Source: Candidatus Uhrbacteria bacterium (GTDB taxonomy: Bacteria > Patescibacteriota > Patescibacteriia > UBA9934 > GWF2-40-263). Taken from it: 47,314 nt of DNA. The translations under genes and the position numbers were made by a program. The DNA lies in assembly GCA_016206085.1 (NCBI GenBank), contig JACQSF010000017.1, positions 1-47,314 of the forward strand, read 5' to 3'. The notes below the pieces were generated by a model, which saw only the letters and a list, made by a program, of their open reading frames with translations, did no database searches and was not told the DNA's origin. Shown piece by piece: positions 7,389-14,428 of this stretch (positions within the stretch are counted from its first letter, which is position 1; the number at the start of each line of letters is the position of its first letter).

Positions 7389-7394
7389 ATAGAG

Positions 7395-7429
7395 ACACCG
7401 GGCCAAACTCTTGCCCGGTGTTTTATTTT
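7395..7429 (+). terminator. Strong rho-independent terminator
   Basis: ACACCGGGC (7395-7403) pairs perfectly with GCCCGGTGT (7413-7421), followed by TTTATTTT. It ends the DsbA-like/Cys-rich operon. Confidence 0.9.
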
Positions 7430-7456
7430 GTGGTAGCCTTTCAGACGCTTCATATT
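7428..7456 (+). promoter_or_regulatory. Possible uvrA promoter
   Basis: TTGTGG (7428-7433), 17-nt spacer, CATATT (7451-7456). The -35 box lies in the T-run of the preceding terminator. Predicted leader about 14 nt. A weak match; no LexA-type palindrome is seen. Confidence 0.35.
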
Positions 7457-7476
7457 TGTTCTCTTTTCTCAACCGT

Positions 7477-10314
7477 ATGTCCAACAAGATTTCCGTGCGT
7501 GGAGCTCGCGTGCACAACCTCAAGAACTTGAATGTCGACATTCCAAAGAATCAACTCGTTGTGATCACAGGTCTTTCTGGGTCTGGAAAATCTTCCCTTG
7601 CGTTTGACACCATTTACGCCGAAGGACAGCGTCGCTACATGGAGTCGCTTTCCTCGTATGCGCGGCAATTTCTCGAACTTCAGGATAAGCCTGACGTCGA
7701 TGAGATCCTAGGTCTTTCTCCCACCATTGCGATTGATCAAAAATCTTCGTCGCACAACCCGCGTTCAACCGTGGGGACGGTGACGGAGATTTATGATTTT
7801 TTGCGCGTCTTATTTGCGCGTGCTGGGCGTCCACATTGTCCGCAATGTGGAGCTTCTGTTTCTGAACAGTCTGTTCCACAAATTGTTTCGCATGTTGAAA
7901 GGACTCTCGTAAAAAGCAAGATCCTTTTGTTGGCTCCGGTTGTTCAGGCATTGAAGGGGGAACACAAACCCGCGCTTCAAGCCGCGCTCAATGCGGGATT
8001 CACTCGTGTGCGATTTGATGGTCTGACCATGGATACGCAAGAAGCGCTCACCATGCGCAAAGATAAAAAGAAGGCTCATGACATTGATGTCGTTATTTTT
8101 AACTTTGCCTCTGACCAGACGTATTCCGCTGAGCAGATTACGACACAGGTAAAGAAGGCGCTTGAATATGGCAACGGGTTCGTCACGCTTCTGAACGACG
8201 ACAACGGTGATGAGGCGACACTCTCCCAGAGCTACATGTGCACCAACTGTAATCTCAATCTTCCAAAACCAGAGCCACGGTTGTTTTCATTCAACTCACC
8301 ATTTGGGGCGTGTACAGAGTGCACGGGCTTGGGAGAGAAACTTGTGCTTGAACCAGACCTCGTGATTCCAAATCGCCGACTGACGTTTGAGGAAGGGGCG
8401 GTACGCCCTTGGACGCGCATCGCCGGAAACCAGACAAGTTACATGGATGTGCTCAAGCTTGTTGCCAAGAAGCATCGAATTCCGATTGATATTCCGGTCG
8501 GGAAAATCGCGAAGACAAAACTTGATCTTCTGCTGAATGGAACCGGTGAAGACCAATACAGTTACAAGGGTGAGATAGTCACGTTCCCTGGCATCCTCGT
8601 CCAGCTTGAACAGAAATATCGTGAAACCGATTCCGAGTATGTCCGTGCAGAACTTGAGGGGTACATGCGTCGGATGATCTGTCCGAGTTGCCACGGGAAA
8701 CGACTTCAACCCGCCGTGTTGGCGATTACGATCGCGGATAAGTCGATTTCAGACATGGTGAACATGCCTGTGGAGGATGTAAAGGGATTATTCGATTCAC
8801 TCACGAGCAAGAAAGGGTCGCTCACCGCAGGGCTTACAGATGAAGAACGTCTTGTCGTCGAGCGTGTCGCAAAGGAAGTGCGCGCCCGCATTGATCAGCT
8901 TATGCAGGTTGGTCTTGGGTATCTTACCCTGGATCGCTCGGCCATGACCCTTTCCGGCGGGGAGAGCCAGCGTGTGCGTCTGGCGACCCAGTTGGGAAGC
9001 CAGCTTTCAGGCGTGATCTACATTTTGGACGAGCCTTCAATCGGACTGCACCCACGGGACAACGATCATTTGATTGAAACGATTCGAGCACTGAAAGATT
9101 TTGGAAATTCTGTGATCGTCGTCGAGCATGACGAGGCCATGATCGAGGCGGCGGATTACGTGTTTGATGTGGGTCCTGGAGCCGGTGAGTATGGCGGTCA
9201 GATCGTCGCCGAAGGGACTCCGACCCAGATCAAAAAGAATAAAGACTCGCTCACCGGTCAATACCTCACGGGCAAGAAAAAAATTCCGTTACCAAAGAAG
9301 TATCGCAAAGGGAATGGGAAGAAGATACGTATTCAAGGCGCAACCGCGTTTAATCTCAAGAACGTGGACGTGGACATTCCGCTTGGAAAACTTGTGTGTG
9401 TGACTGGGGTGTCTGGTTCCGGGAAGTCAACGCTGATTTTGGACATCTTGGGCAAGGCACTCAGCCGAAAGTTTTATCGCGCGAAGGTCTATCCAGGTGA
9501 ACACAAGACGATCCATGGCATCGAGAACATCGACAAGGTGGTTGCGGTTGATCAGTCACCGATCGGCCGCACGCCGCGATCTAACCCCGCGACCTACACA
9601 GGTGTCTTCACCGCCATCCGCGATTTGTTCACGGCGGTTCCAGAAGCGAAGATGCGAAAGTTTGACGCAGGAAAGTTTAGTTTCAATGTGAAAGGCGGAG
9701 GACGTTGTGAGGCCTGTGGAGGAGATGGCATGCGTCGGATTGAGATGCAGTTTTTGCCTGATGTGTATGTCGAGTGTTTAGAGTGTCGTGGAACGCGCTA
9801 CAACCAGGAGGCACTGGAGATTCACTACAAACAGAAACATATTGCCGATGTGCTCAATATGACGGTTGAGGAGGCGCGTCGGTTCTTTGCTGATCAGTCC
9901 GCGATTTTTGAGAAGCTCAACGTGCTTCATGAGGTTGGTCTTGGGTACCTCCGTTTGGGGCAGAGCGCGACGACGCTTTCCGGGGGAGAAGCGCAGCGGG
10001 TGAAACTTGCGACGGAGCTTTCTCGTCGTGCGACCGGCCGTACACTCTATATCTTGGATGAGCCAACGACGGGTCTTCACTTTGAAGACATCAAACGGTT
10101 GCTCGGCGTTTTGCACCAGCTTGTCGATAAAGGCAATACCGTCGTGATCATCGAGCATAACCTTGATGTCGTGAAAGGGGCAGATTGGGTGATCGACATG
10201 GGACCCGATGGGGGCATCAAGGGGGGAGATGTGGTCGCAGAGGGCACGCCAAAAGACATTGTGAAGGTCAAAAAGAGCATTACCGGGCAGTACCTTAAAA
10301 GTCATCTAAAATAG
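7477..10314 (+). CDS. uvrA: Excinuclease ABC subunit A
   Basis: 945 residues, normal length. It has the two ABC modules of UvrA: first Walker A GLSGSGKSSLAFDT, zinc-finger cysteines (CPQCG; CTNC and CTEC), signature LSGGESQRVRLA and Walker B YILDEPSIGLHP; second Walker A GVSGSGKSTLI, the zinc finger CEACGGDG...CLEC, signature LSGGEAQRVKLA and YILDEPTTGLHF. UvrA finds bulky DNA lesions and loads UvrB in nucleotide excision repair. The start MSNKISVRG at 7477 is chosen because it begins the conserved region; the frame is open from 7411, inside the upstream terminator. No Shine-Dalgarno site. uvrB and uvrC are not in the window. Confidence 0.97.
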   Translation: MSNKISVRGARVHNLKNLNVDIPKNQLVVITGLSGSGKSSLAFDTIYAEGQRRYMESLSSYARQFLELQDKPDVDEILGLSPTIAIDQKSSSHNPRSTVGTVTEIYDFLRVLFARAGRPHCPQCGASVSEQSVPQIVSHVERTLVKSKILLLAPVVQALKGEHKPALQAALNAGFTRVRFDGLTMDTQEALTMRKDKKKAHDIDVVIFNFASDQTYSAEQITTQVKKALEYGNGFVTLLNDDNGDEATLSQSYMCTNCNLNLPKPEPRLFSFNSPFGACTECTGLGEKLVLEPDLVIPNRRLTFEEGAVRPWTRIAGNQTSYMDVLKLVAKKHRIPIDIPVGKIAKTKLDLLLNGTGEDQYSYKGEIVTFPGILVQLEQKYRETDSEYVRAELEGYMRRMICPSCHGKRLQPAVLAITIADKSISDMVNMPVEDVKGLFDSLTSKKGSLTAGLTDEERLVVERVAKEVRARIDQLMQVGLGYLTLDRSAMTLSGGESQRVRLATQLGSQLSGVIYILDEPSIGLHPRDNDHLIETIRALKDFGNSVIVVEHDEAMIEAADYVFDVGPGAGEYGGQIVAEGTPTQIKKNKDSLTGQYLTGKKKIPLPKKYRKGNGKKIRIQGATAFNLKNVDVDIPLGKLVCVTGVSGSGKSTLILDILGKALSRKFYRAKVYPGEHKTIHGIENIDKVVAVDQSPIGRTPRSNPATYTGVFTAIRDLFTAVPEAKMRKFDAGKFSFNVKGGGRCEACGGDGMRRIEMQFLPDVYVECLECRGTRYNQEALEIHYKQKHIADVLNMTVEEARRFFADQSAIFEKLNVLHEVGLGYLRLGQSATTLSGGEAQRVKLATELSRRATGRTLYILDEPTTGLHFEDIKRLLGVLHQLVDKGNTVVIIEHNLDVVKGADWVIDMGPDGGIKGGDVVAEGTPKDIVKVKKSITGQYLKSHLK

Positions 10315-10322
10315 TAAAAAGC

Positions 10323-10354
10323 AAGCCGTTTCAGAGGACTGAGGCGGCTTTTCT
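10323..10354 (+). terminator. Terminator after uvrA
   Basis: A 12-bp stem, 10323-10334 with 10339-10350 (two G-U pairs, loop AGGA), followed by TTTTCT. Confidence 0.85.
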
Positions 10355-10355
10355 A

Positions 10356-10384
10356 TTGACAAAACCCCTTCTTTCTGGTATCTT
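10356..10384 (+). promoter_or_regulatory. Strong promoter for the secreted acidic protein
   Basis: TTGACA (10356-10361), 17-nt spacer, TATCTT (10379-10384) with an upstream TG (extended -10). It begins directly after the uvrA terminator. Predicted leader about 28 nt. Confidence 0.75.
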
Positions 10385-10418
10385 TTTCCGTTAAATTAGC
10401 AAAAACTATTCAACCCTT

Positions 10419-12131
10419 ATGCTTAAGAAATCACTCATCCTGGCTGTGGCTGTTGCGATTTTGGTGAGTCCACTGCTCCCACGAGTTTTTGCTGACTCAG
10501 GGAGCTGGTCTAACACCGTCGCAAGTGCGGCTTGGGATTATGATTATTACCGCGTTGAGCGCCTTGCGCTTGGCGATGTGACAGGCCCCTATGACTTTAA
10601 CGGCGCCGTCTTTATCACGGAGTCGGCTGAGTCTTGCGACTACGAAGAGTCTTGTGACATGGTCGACATGACCATCTTTCAGGACGGGGAAGCGTTTGAA
10701 ATAGCAGACGTTGATGAACGCGTTTCTTCTGCCTTCTGGCACACGGCCCAGGACGGACGTTTTATTTACCTCGTTCCGTCTGACGACGGCGAGATTTGGG
10801 GAACGGTATATGAGTACGACTCCACCACCGGCACCTCAACCAAGCTGACGGATATTGAACAGGACGAAGATGACCTCGACTTCATGACGTTCGCCACCGA
10901 TGGTGATCGCGTGTACTTCGGGACCATTCATACCGATGAAGATTCAGGACAGATTGAGTCTGAACTTTCCCTCTACGACTACGACTCAACCTACGGCCGT
11001 GATGACTTCACGTATACCCTCACCGCGCCTTGGCAGGAGATTGCAGATGTCCAAGACGGACTTGCCCTTGTGAAGTTCCAGTTCTCTGGTGGCTTTGAAC
11101 AGTTGTGGCTCGTCGATCAGACAGCCCGTTCAATGGTAGCCATCCCAGATACGTGGACCCAAGATCCGGGCAAAATCGTCGGTGCGCACTTTGTGAGTGA
11201 CGGATCGATTCGATACTTTCGTAATTACCAGCTTTACACCTACGTTCCTCAGGTCGACATAACGCCCAGAATTGCGGGTGGAGCAAACTTTACCTGGTAT
11301 GACGAGCTTTCCGATGTCGTGCAAATTGTCGATGATCGTATGGCCTACATTGACGAGGAATATGGTCTTTACGTTTCTGATGTCGATGATGTGAGCAAGT
11401 TCGGTGTCGCCACAGATGGGTTGTTTAATCTCGATGAGGACGCGATCTACTTCCAAAATAGCGACGGCGAGTACGTGGGCTACCACTTCTCGACCCGCGA
11501 ATGGGAGACGCTTTCGTTCCTCGTGACCGACACCTATGAGGATATCCGCGTGGGAATCGATTCAGACACCAACGTCTGGTACCAGAACCTCACGACCGGC
11601 CATCTCTTGAGCGTCGGATACGGCAACGAGCCAGTGGTTCTCTCTGATCGTGAACACGCCTACTGGATGGGTGAGGATGGCAATATCTATGAAGTGACCT
11701 TCTCACCGCTCTTAGACCTTGCTCGAAATAATGTGGAAGCGTTTAGCTCCTACACCTCTGACGGGATCTACCTTGTGGCGGACGGAGCTATGTGGCTTAT
11801 CCCTGATCAGACAGTGTACTTTACCTGGTTTGATTCATGGAATGATACCCTTGAGGTGAGTCAGGCAACGATCGATGTCTATCTCAATACCTACGACTAC
11901 AAAGGCGATCTTAAACTCGCTGCAGGGATCCGCGTGAAGTCGGATGTGTCCAACAAGGTGTATGTGGTCGGAAGCGATTACAAGCTCCACTGGATTACCT
12001 CCGAGACCGTCGCCGATGAGATTTACGGTTCCGACTGGAACCAAGGGATCATCGAGGTGACCAGCACCTATCTCTGGAAGTACGCGACCGGAGATGATGT
12101 GTCTTCTACGGACGATGTCCGATCAATTTAA
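10419..12131 (+). CDS. Secreted acidic protein, propeller-like, with a C-terminal surface-protein motif
   Basis: 570 residues with a signal peptide (residues 1-25, cleavage after VFA). The body is strongly acidic and rich in D, Y and W, with recurring blocks such as DGRFIYLVPSDDGEIW, DGDRVYFGT and DRMAYIDEEYGLYVSD that look like the blades of a beta-propeller. The C-terminus (GAMWLIPDQTVYFTWF and SNKVYVVGSDYKLHWIT) resembles a paired motif I recall from many Patescibacteria surface proteins; this is recollection, not a search. A strong promoter of its own and a monocistronic unit suggest high expression, so an abundant surface or S-layer-like protein is plausible. Confidence 0.7.
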   Translation: MLKKSLILAVAVAILVSPLLPRVFADSGSWSNTVASAAWDYDYYRVERLALGDVTGPYDFNGAVFITESAESCDYEESCDMVDMTIFQDGEAFEIADVDERVSSAFWHTAQDGRFIYLVPSDDGEIWGTVYEYDSTTGTSTKLTDIEQDEDDLDFMTFATDGDRVYFGTIHTDEDSGQIESELSLYDYDSTYGRDDFTYTLTAPWQEIADVQDGLALVKFQFSGGFEQLWLVDQTARSMVAIPDTWTQDPGKIVGAHFVSDGSIRYFRNYQLYTYVPQVDITPRIAGGANFTWYDELSDVVQIVDDRMAYIDEEYGLYVSDVDDVSKFGVATDGLFNLDEDAIYFQNSDGEYVGYHFSTREWETLSFLVTDTYEDIRVGIDSDTNVWYQNLTTGHLLSVGYGNEPVVLSDREHAYWMGEDGNIYEVTFSPLLDLARNNVEAFSSYTSDGIYLVADGAMWLIPDQTVYFTWFDSWNDTLEVSQATIDVYLNTYDYKGDLKLAAGIRVKSDVSNKVYVVGSDYKLHWITSETVADEIYGSDWNQGIIEVTSTYLWKYATGDDVSSTDDVRSI

Positions 12132-12157
12132 TAACAGCTGATCAAACACAGCCTCTG

Positions 12158-12181
12158 AAGCCCGCGATTTAGCGGGCTTTA
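12158..12181 (+). terminator. Terminator after the secreted acidic protein
   Basis: AAGCCCGC (12158-12165) pairs perfectly with GCGGGCTT (12172-12179); only a short T-run follows (TTTA). Confidence 0.7.
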
Positions 12182-12215
12182 GGGATCCGTGTTGGACAAC
12201 TTTCAGGAGGTCAAC

Positions 12216-12323
12216 ATGGCTATCGGCATCGCCATCGGTGTCGCCATCGGAATCGCGATGGACAACCTTCCAGCCGGCATCGTCATCGGTGTCGCACTCG
12301 GACTCACCATCTTCGACGACTAG
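12216..12323 (+). CDS. Tiny glycine-zipper membrane peptide (35 aa)
   Basis: ATG at 12216 follows a strong Shine-Dalgarno sequence (CAGGAGGTC, about 7 nt spacing). The product is two hydrophobic stretches, AIGIAIGVAIGIAM and GIVIGVALGLTIF, joined by DNLPA and ended by DD. The regular G-x3-G spacing is a glycine zipper, which suits helix packing in a membrane. Base composition is high-GC, unlike its neighbours, and the next ORF starts 8 nt downstream behind another strong Shine-Dalgarno site. I do not recognise the family; it could be a small membrane toxin, a holin-like peptide or a phage remnant. Confidence 0.5.
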   Translation: MAIGIAIGVAIGIAMDNLPAGIVIGVALGLTIFDD

Positions 12324-12331
12324 GAGGTCTC

Positions 12332-12518
12332 ATGCTCGCTCTTCTTCTCGCGGCCTTGTCCGCGTTCGCCGCTCCCGCCGCGGAGCACACCGCCTCAATG
12401 GATCTGTTCCAGGAAGGCCAGCCCGGTGCCCCCGACTGGAACGCTGCTCGCGCCGGCGCCGCCGGCCGAGGAGCCCGTCAATTTCGACGACGCGCTCCGC
12501 GACATCTTCACCCCCTGA
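12332..12518 (+). pseudogene. Small secreted protein gene, apparently frameshifted
   Basis: ATG at 12332 sits behind TAGGAGGTCT. The frame gives a clean signal peptide (MLALLLAALSAFAAPA) and continues to about MDLFQEG, but then turns into an arginine-rich, unprotein-like sequence to 12550. The +1 frame from about 12417 reads ASPVPPTGTLLAPAPPAEEP and ends NFDDALRDIFTP with TGA at 12516-12518, which looks far more like real protein. A one-base shift near 12405-12420 would join the two halves into a secreted protein of about 60 residues. Either a real frameshift or a sequencing/assembly error in this high-GC patch. Confidence 0.45.
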
Positions 12519-12567
12519 CCCCGCGGTCAGCACGAGACATCCCACGATGAGTCTGTGCTGTCGGCGA

Positions 12568-12610
12568 GCCTGCCCACCATAGCTCTGAGCGACGGTGGGT
12601 GTTTCTTTTT
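12568..12610 (+). terminator. Terminator ending the high-GC islet
   Basis: CCCACC and GGTGGG flank a 15-nt loop and are followed by TGTTTCTTTTT. The T-run leads straight into the -35 box of the next operon. Stem limits are approximate. Confidence 0.6.
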
Positions 12611-12637
12611 GACCGTCCGATTGCTTTGCGCTATTCT
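12609..12637 (+). promoter_or_regulatory. Promoter of the MazE/MazF-type operon
   Basis: TTGACC (12609-12614), 17-nt spacer, TATTCT (12632-12637). Same -35 hexamer and spacer length as the first toxin-antitoxin promoter at 325-353. Start expected near 12644. Confidence 0.6.
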
Positions 12638-12643
12638 AGAGAT

Positions 12644-12658
12644 GTAAAAAAGTTTTAC
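12644..12658. promoter_or_regulatory. Palindromic operator at the start of the MazE/MazF-type operon
   Basis: GTAAAA, AAG, TTTTAC is a perfect inverted repeat lying at the predicted transcription start, 2 nt before the antitoxin ATG. It is a likely site for autorepression by the AbrB-fold antitoxin; it also replaces any Shine-Dalgarno sequence. Confidence 0.5.
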
Positions 12659-12660
12659 CT

Positions 12661-12891
12661 ATGAACATTCTCAAAGTTTCACCAAAAGGTCAGGTGACGA
12701 TTCCACGTCATGTTCGCAACTTGATCAAAACGGATCGACTCTTGTTTGAGATGAAAGGAAAAGTGATTACGCTTAAACCAATGAAGCTAGAGGTAGACGA
12801 AGCGATTTCAAACTTTTCCGACCTTGCTTCTAAGTCGTTTGAGTTTTGGGACAACAAACAAGACGATGTCTATCAAACATTTTATGAATAA
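12661..12891 (+). CDS. AbrB/MazE-like (SpoVT-AbrB fold) antitoxin
   Basis: A 76-residue protein beginning MNILKVSPKGQVTIPRHVR, the swapped-hairpin SpoVT-AbrB DNA-binding motif (S/P-K-G-Q-V-T-I-P). The acidic C-terminal half (DEAISNFSDLASKSFEFWD) would be the toxin-binding tail. The stop overlaps the start of a MazF-type toxin gene by 8 nt, so the pair is translationally coupled. The expected role is toxin neutralisation and repression through the palindrome at 12644-12658. Confidence 0.88.
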   Translation: MNILKVSPKGQVTIPRHVRNLIKTDRLLFEMKGKVITLKPMKLEVDEAISNFSDLASKSFEFWDNKQDDVYQTFYE

Positions 12892-13219
12892 AGAGGTCCA
12901 TCCGCTTCGGCAAGGGGATGTGATCCTCGTCCCGTTTCCATTTACCGATTTAACAGCGACGAAAACACGACCTGCTGTTGTTGTCTCAAAACCTGGTCGC
13001 GGGGAGGATGTGATTGTTTGTGCCGTTACCAGTAAATCGTTTCGAGGAGGAGTGAAATTCACTGAAGTCGATTTGTCGATGGGGAAACTTCCGTTGACGT
13101 CGTATATCAGAATTGAAAAGGTCGTGGCTCTCCATGTTTCACTTGTTCGACGAGTTGTCGCCTCTCTTTCAAAGAAGAAGTTAAACGAGCTCATTCGTCT
13201 GTTCAAAGCGCAGTTTTAA
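12884..13219 (+). CDS. MazF/PemK-family endoribonuclease toxin
   Basis: A 111-residue protein with the PemK/MazF fold: LRQGDVILVPFPFTDLTATKTRPAVVVSK matches the family's N-terminal GD-hairpin followed by the RPAVVVS strand; the later SYIRIEKV and the basic helix end the domain. MazF enzymes cut mRNA at short sequences. The start ATG at 12884 overlaps the antitoxin stop; an in-frame ATG at 12866 is possible. A terminator follows immediately. The catalytic arginine of the family is present in KTRPAVV. Looks intact. Confidence 0.88.
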   Translation: MNKEVHPLRQGDVILVPFPFTDLTATKTRPAVVVSKPGRGEDVIVCAVTSKSFRGGVKFTEVDLSMGKLPLTSYIRIEKVVALHVSLVRRVVASLSKKKLNELIRLFKAQF

Positions 13220-13246
13220 AAACACGAGCCTTACGACCCGTGTTTT
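13219..13246. terminator. Bidirectional terminator between toxin gene and rplS
   Basis: AAAACACG (13219-13226) pairs perfectly with CGTGTTTT (13239-13246). Both strands end in A/T-rich arms, so it can serve the convergent toxin and rplS genes. Confidence 0.75.
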
Positions 13247-13249
13247 GAT

Positions 13250-13702
13250 TTACTTCTTTTTCTTTTCCATTCCCAGTTCTGTGTACGTCTCTTTGAGCGC
13301 GCGCTTGAAGCCGAGTTTCAGGTCCTTGAGGAAGCCGAGTTTGGCCTGGCGAACTTTGGCCGTCTTCATGAGTTCGATCTTGGCGATGACGGGCGAGTTG
13401 ATGGGGTAGATCTTTTCGACGCCGATGCCGTCACTCACTTTACGAAGTGTGACGGTGCGAGAGATGCCTTTGCCACCCAGCGCGAGGATCATGCCCTCAA
13501 ATACCTGGATGCGTTCGCGTTCCTCACCCTTTGGGGACACGTCCTTAATGCGTTCATGAAGTCGTACGGTCTGGCCGGCTTGGAGTTCATTCATCCCCAC
13601 GAGCTTGCTTGGTTGAGCCTCTAGAACAGAGGTCTCTTGTGTCACCTCCGGAGTCGTCTCTAGGACGGCTTCCTCGGGTGTCTGGTTCTGTTCGTCTGAC
13701 AT
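13250..13702 (-). CDS. rplS: 50S ribosomal protein L19
   Basis: 150 residues, against about 115 usual. The L19 core runs from about residue 38 (QAGQTVRLHERIKD) through GEERERIQVFEGMILALGG and the conserved SRTVTLRKVSDGIGVEKIYP to a lysine-rich C-terminus (GMEKKKK). L19 sits at the 30S/50S interface. Residues 1-36 are an acidic, E/T-rich extension not part of the standard protein and probably disordered. The usual partners trmD and rimM are absent. A hairpin lies in the leader (13730-13756). Confidence 0.96.
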   Translation of the reverse strand: MSDEQNQTPEEAVLETTPEVTQETSVLEAQPSKLVGMNELQAGQTVRLHERIKDVSPKGEERERIQVFEGMILALGGKGISRTVTLRKVSDGIGVEKIYPINSPVIAKIELMKTAKVRQAKLGFLKDLKLGFKRALKETYTELGMEKKKK

Positions 13703-13729
13703 ATTTGTGTCTTACATCGCCGTCTAGCG

Positions 13730-13756
13730 GACTCCATCCGTGAAGGATCAGGAGTC
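13730..13756 (-). promoter_or_regulatory. Hairpin in the rplS leader
   Basis: GACTCC-ATCC pairs with GGAT-CA-GGAGTC, a 10-bp stem with a 2-nt bulge and a short loop, 28 nt before the rplS start on the minus strand. Ribosomal protein leaders often bind their own protein; that role here is only a suggestion. Confidence 0.4.
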
Positions 13757-13806
13757 ATGGATCAGCTGCTAATGTGGCCAGATAGTAGCGTTACACTCGT
13801 TTTTCG

Positions 13807-14361
13807 TCAAGTATCCATGAGGGTTTGGATCTGGTCGATTGTCTTCTCAAGCTCATTTTCCCGGTTCACAATTCGATGATCGGCGTAGCTTGTAAAAGCC
13901 ATCTCTCGTTGGATGGCCACTTTCCGTTCATCGAGTCCTGCGGTCGTTCCTTTATCTCGTCTGGCGATTCGTTCCATGAGTTGGTCAACACTTTCAGCCT
14001 CGATGAAGAGGAGGATGGCGTGGGGGTTTGCTTCTTTTATTGTTTTGGCACCCGCCACATCCACCACAAACAAGACGTCATTTCCAGCCTCCATGAGAGC
14101 TTCCACATCTGAGCGTCGACTACCATAGAGGTTGTCATAATGTTCGTCCCATTCAAACATCGCACCTTGGTCAATGAGACGCTGGAAGTTCTCGCGGTTA
14201 AGGAAGTGATAGGACACGCCGTCGATCTCGCCCTCGCGAATTTTACGTGTGGTACAGGTGACGACTTTTTTGAGCGTGGGACGCCGCTTGAGAAGTTCCA
14301 TCGCCACGCTTGTCTTTCCGACACCCGATGGGCCGGTGATGATGTAGAGTTTTCCAATCAT
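13807..14361 (-). CDS. gmk: Guanylate kinase
   Basis: 184 residues, normal length. P-loop GPSGVGKT at residues 10-17, the GMP-binding segment TCTTRKIREGEIDGVSYHF, and the YGSRRSDVE and lid region IARRDKGTTAGLDERK. It converts GMP and ATP to GDP and ADP. Downstream of the rluD-type gene on the same strand, with a 59-nt gap holding two small hairpins. One of these (14367-14380) ends 5 nt before the ATG, where a ribosome-binding site would be. Confidence 0.96.
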   Translation of the reverse strand: MIGKLYIITGPSGVGKTSVAMELLKRRPTLKKVVTCTTRKIREGEIDGVSYHFLNRENFQRLIDQGAMFEWDEHYDNLYGSRRSDVEALMEAGNDVLFVVDVAGAKTIKEANPHAILLFIEAESVDQLMERIARRDKGTTAGLDERKVAIQREMAFTSYADHRIVNRENELEKTIDQIQTLMDT

Positions 14362-14366
14362 ATGAC

Positions 14367-14428
14367 GCCGCTAAAGCGGCTGAGAAGAGTGGATGAGAAG
14401 AGGGATTCTTCTTAGGGGCTTTAGCCCC
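14367..14428 (-). other. Two small hairpins between rluD-type gene and gmk
   Basis: GCCGC-TAAA-GCGGC (14367-14380) and GGGGC-TTTA-GCCCC (14415-14428) on the plus strand. The second overlaps the stop codon of the upstream gene. Neither has a T-run; they may stabilise or separate the two messages. Confidence 0.5.

Noticed and set aside
12238..12582. 114-codon Ser/Arg-rich frame in the high-GC islet
   Set aside because: Low-complexity R/S content is typical of a wrong frame in high-GC DNA; the other two frames carry the Shine-Dalgarno sites and sensible peptides.
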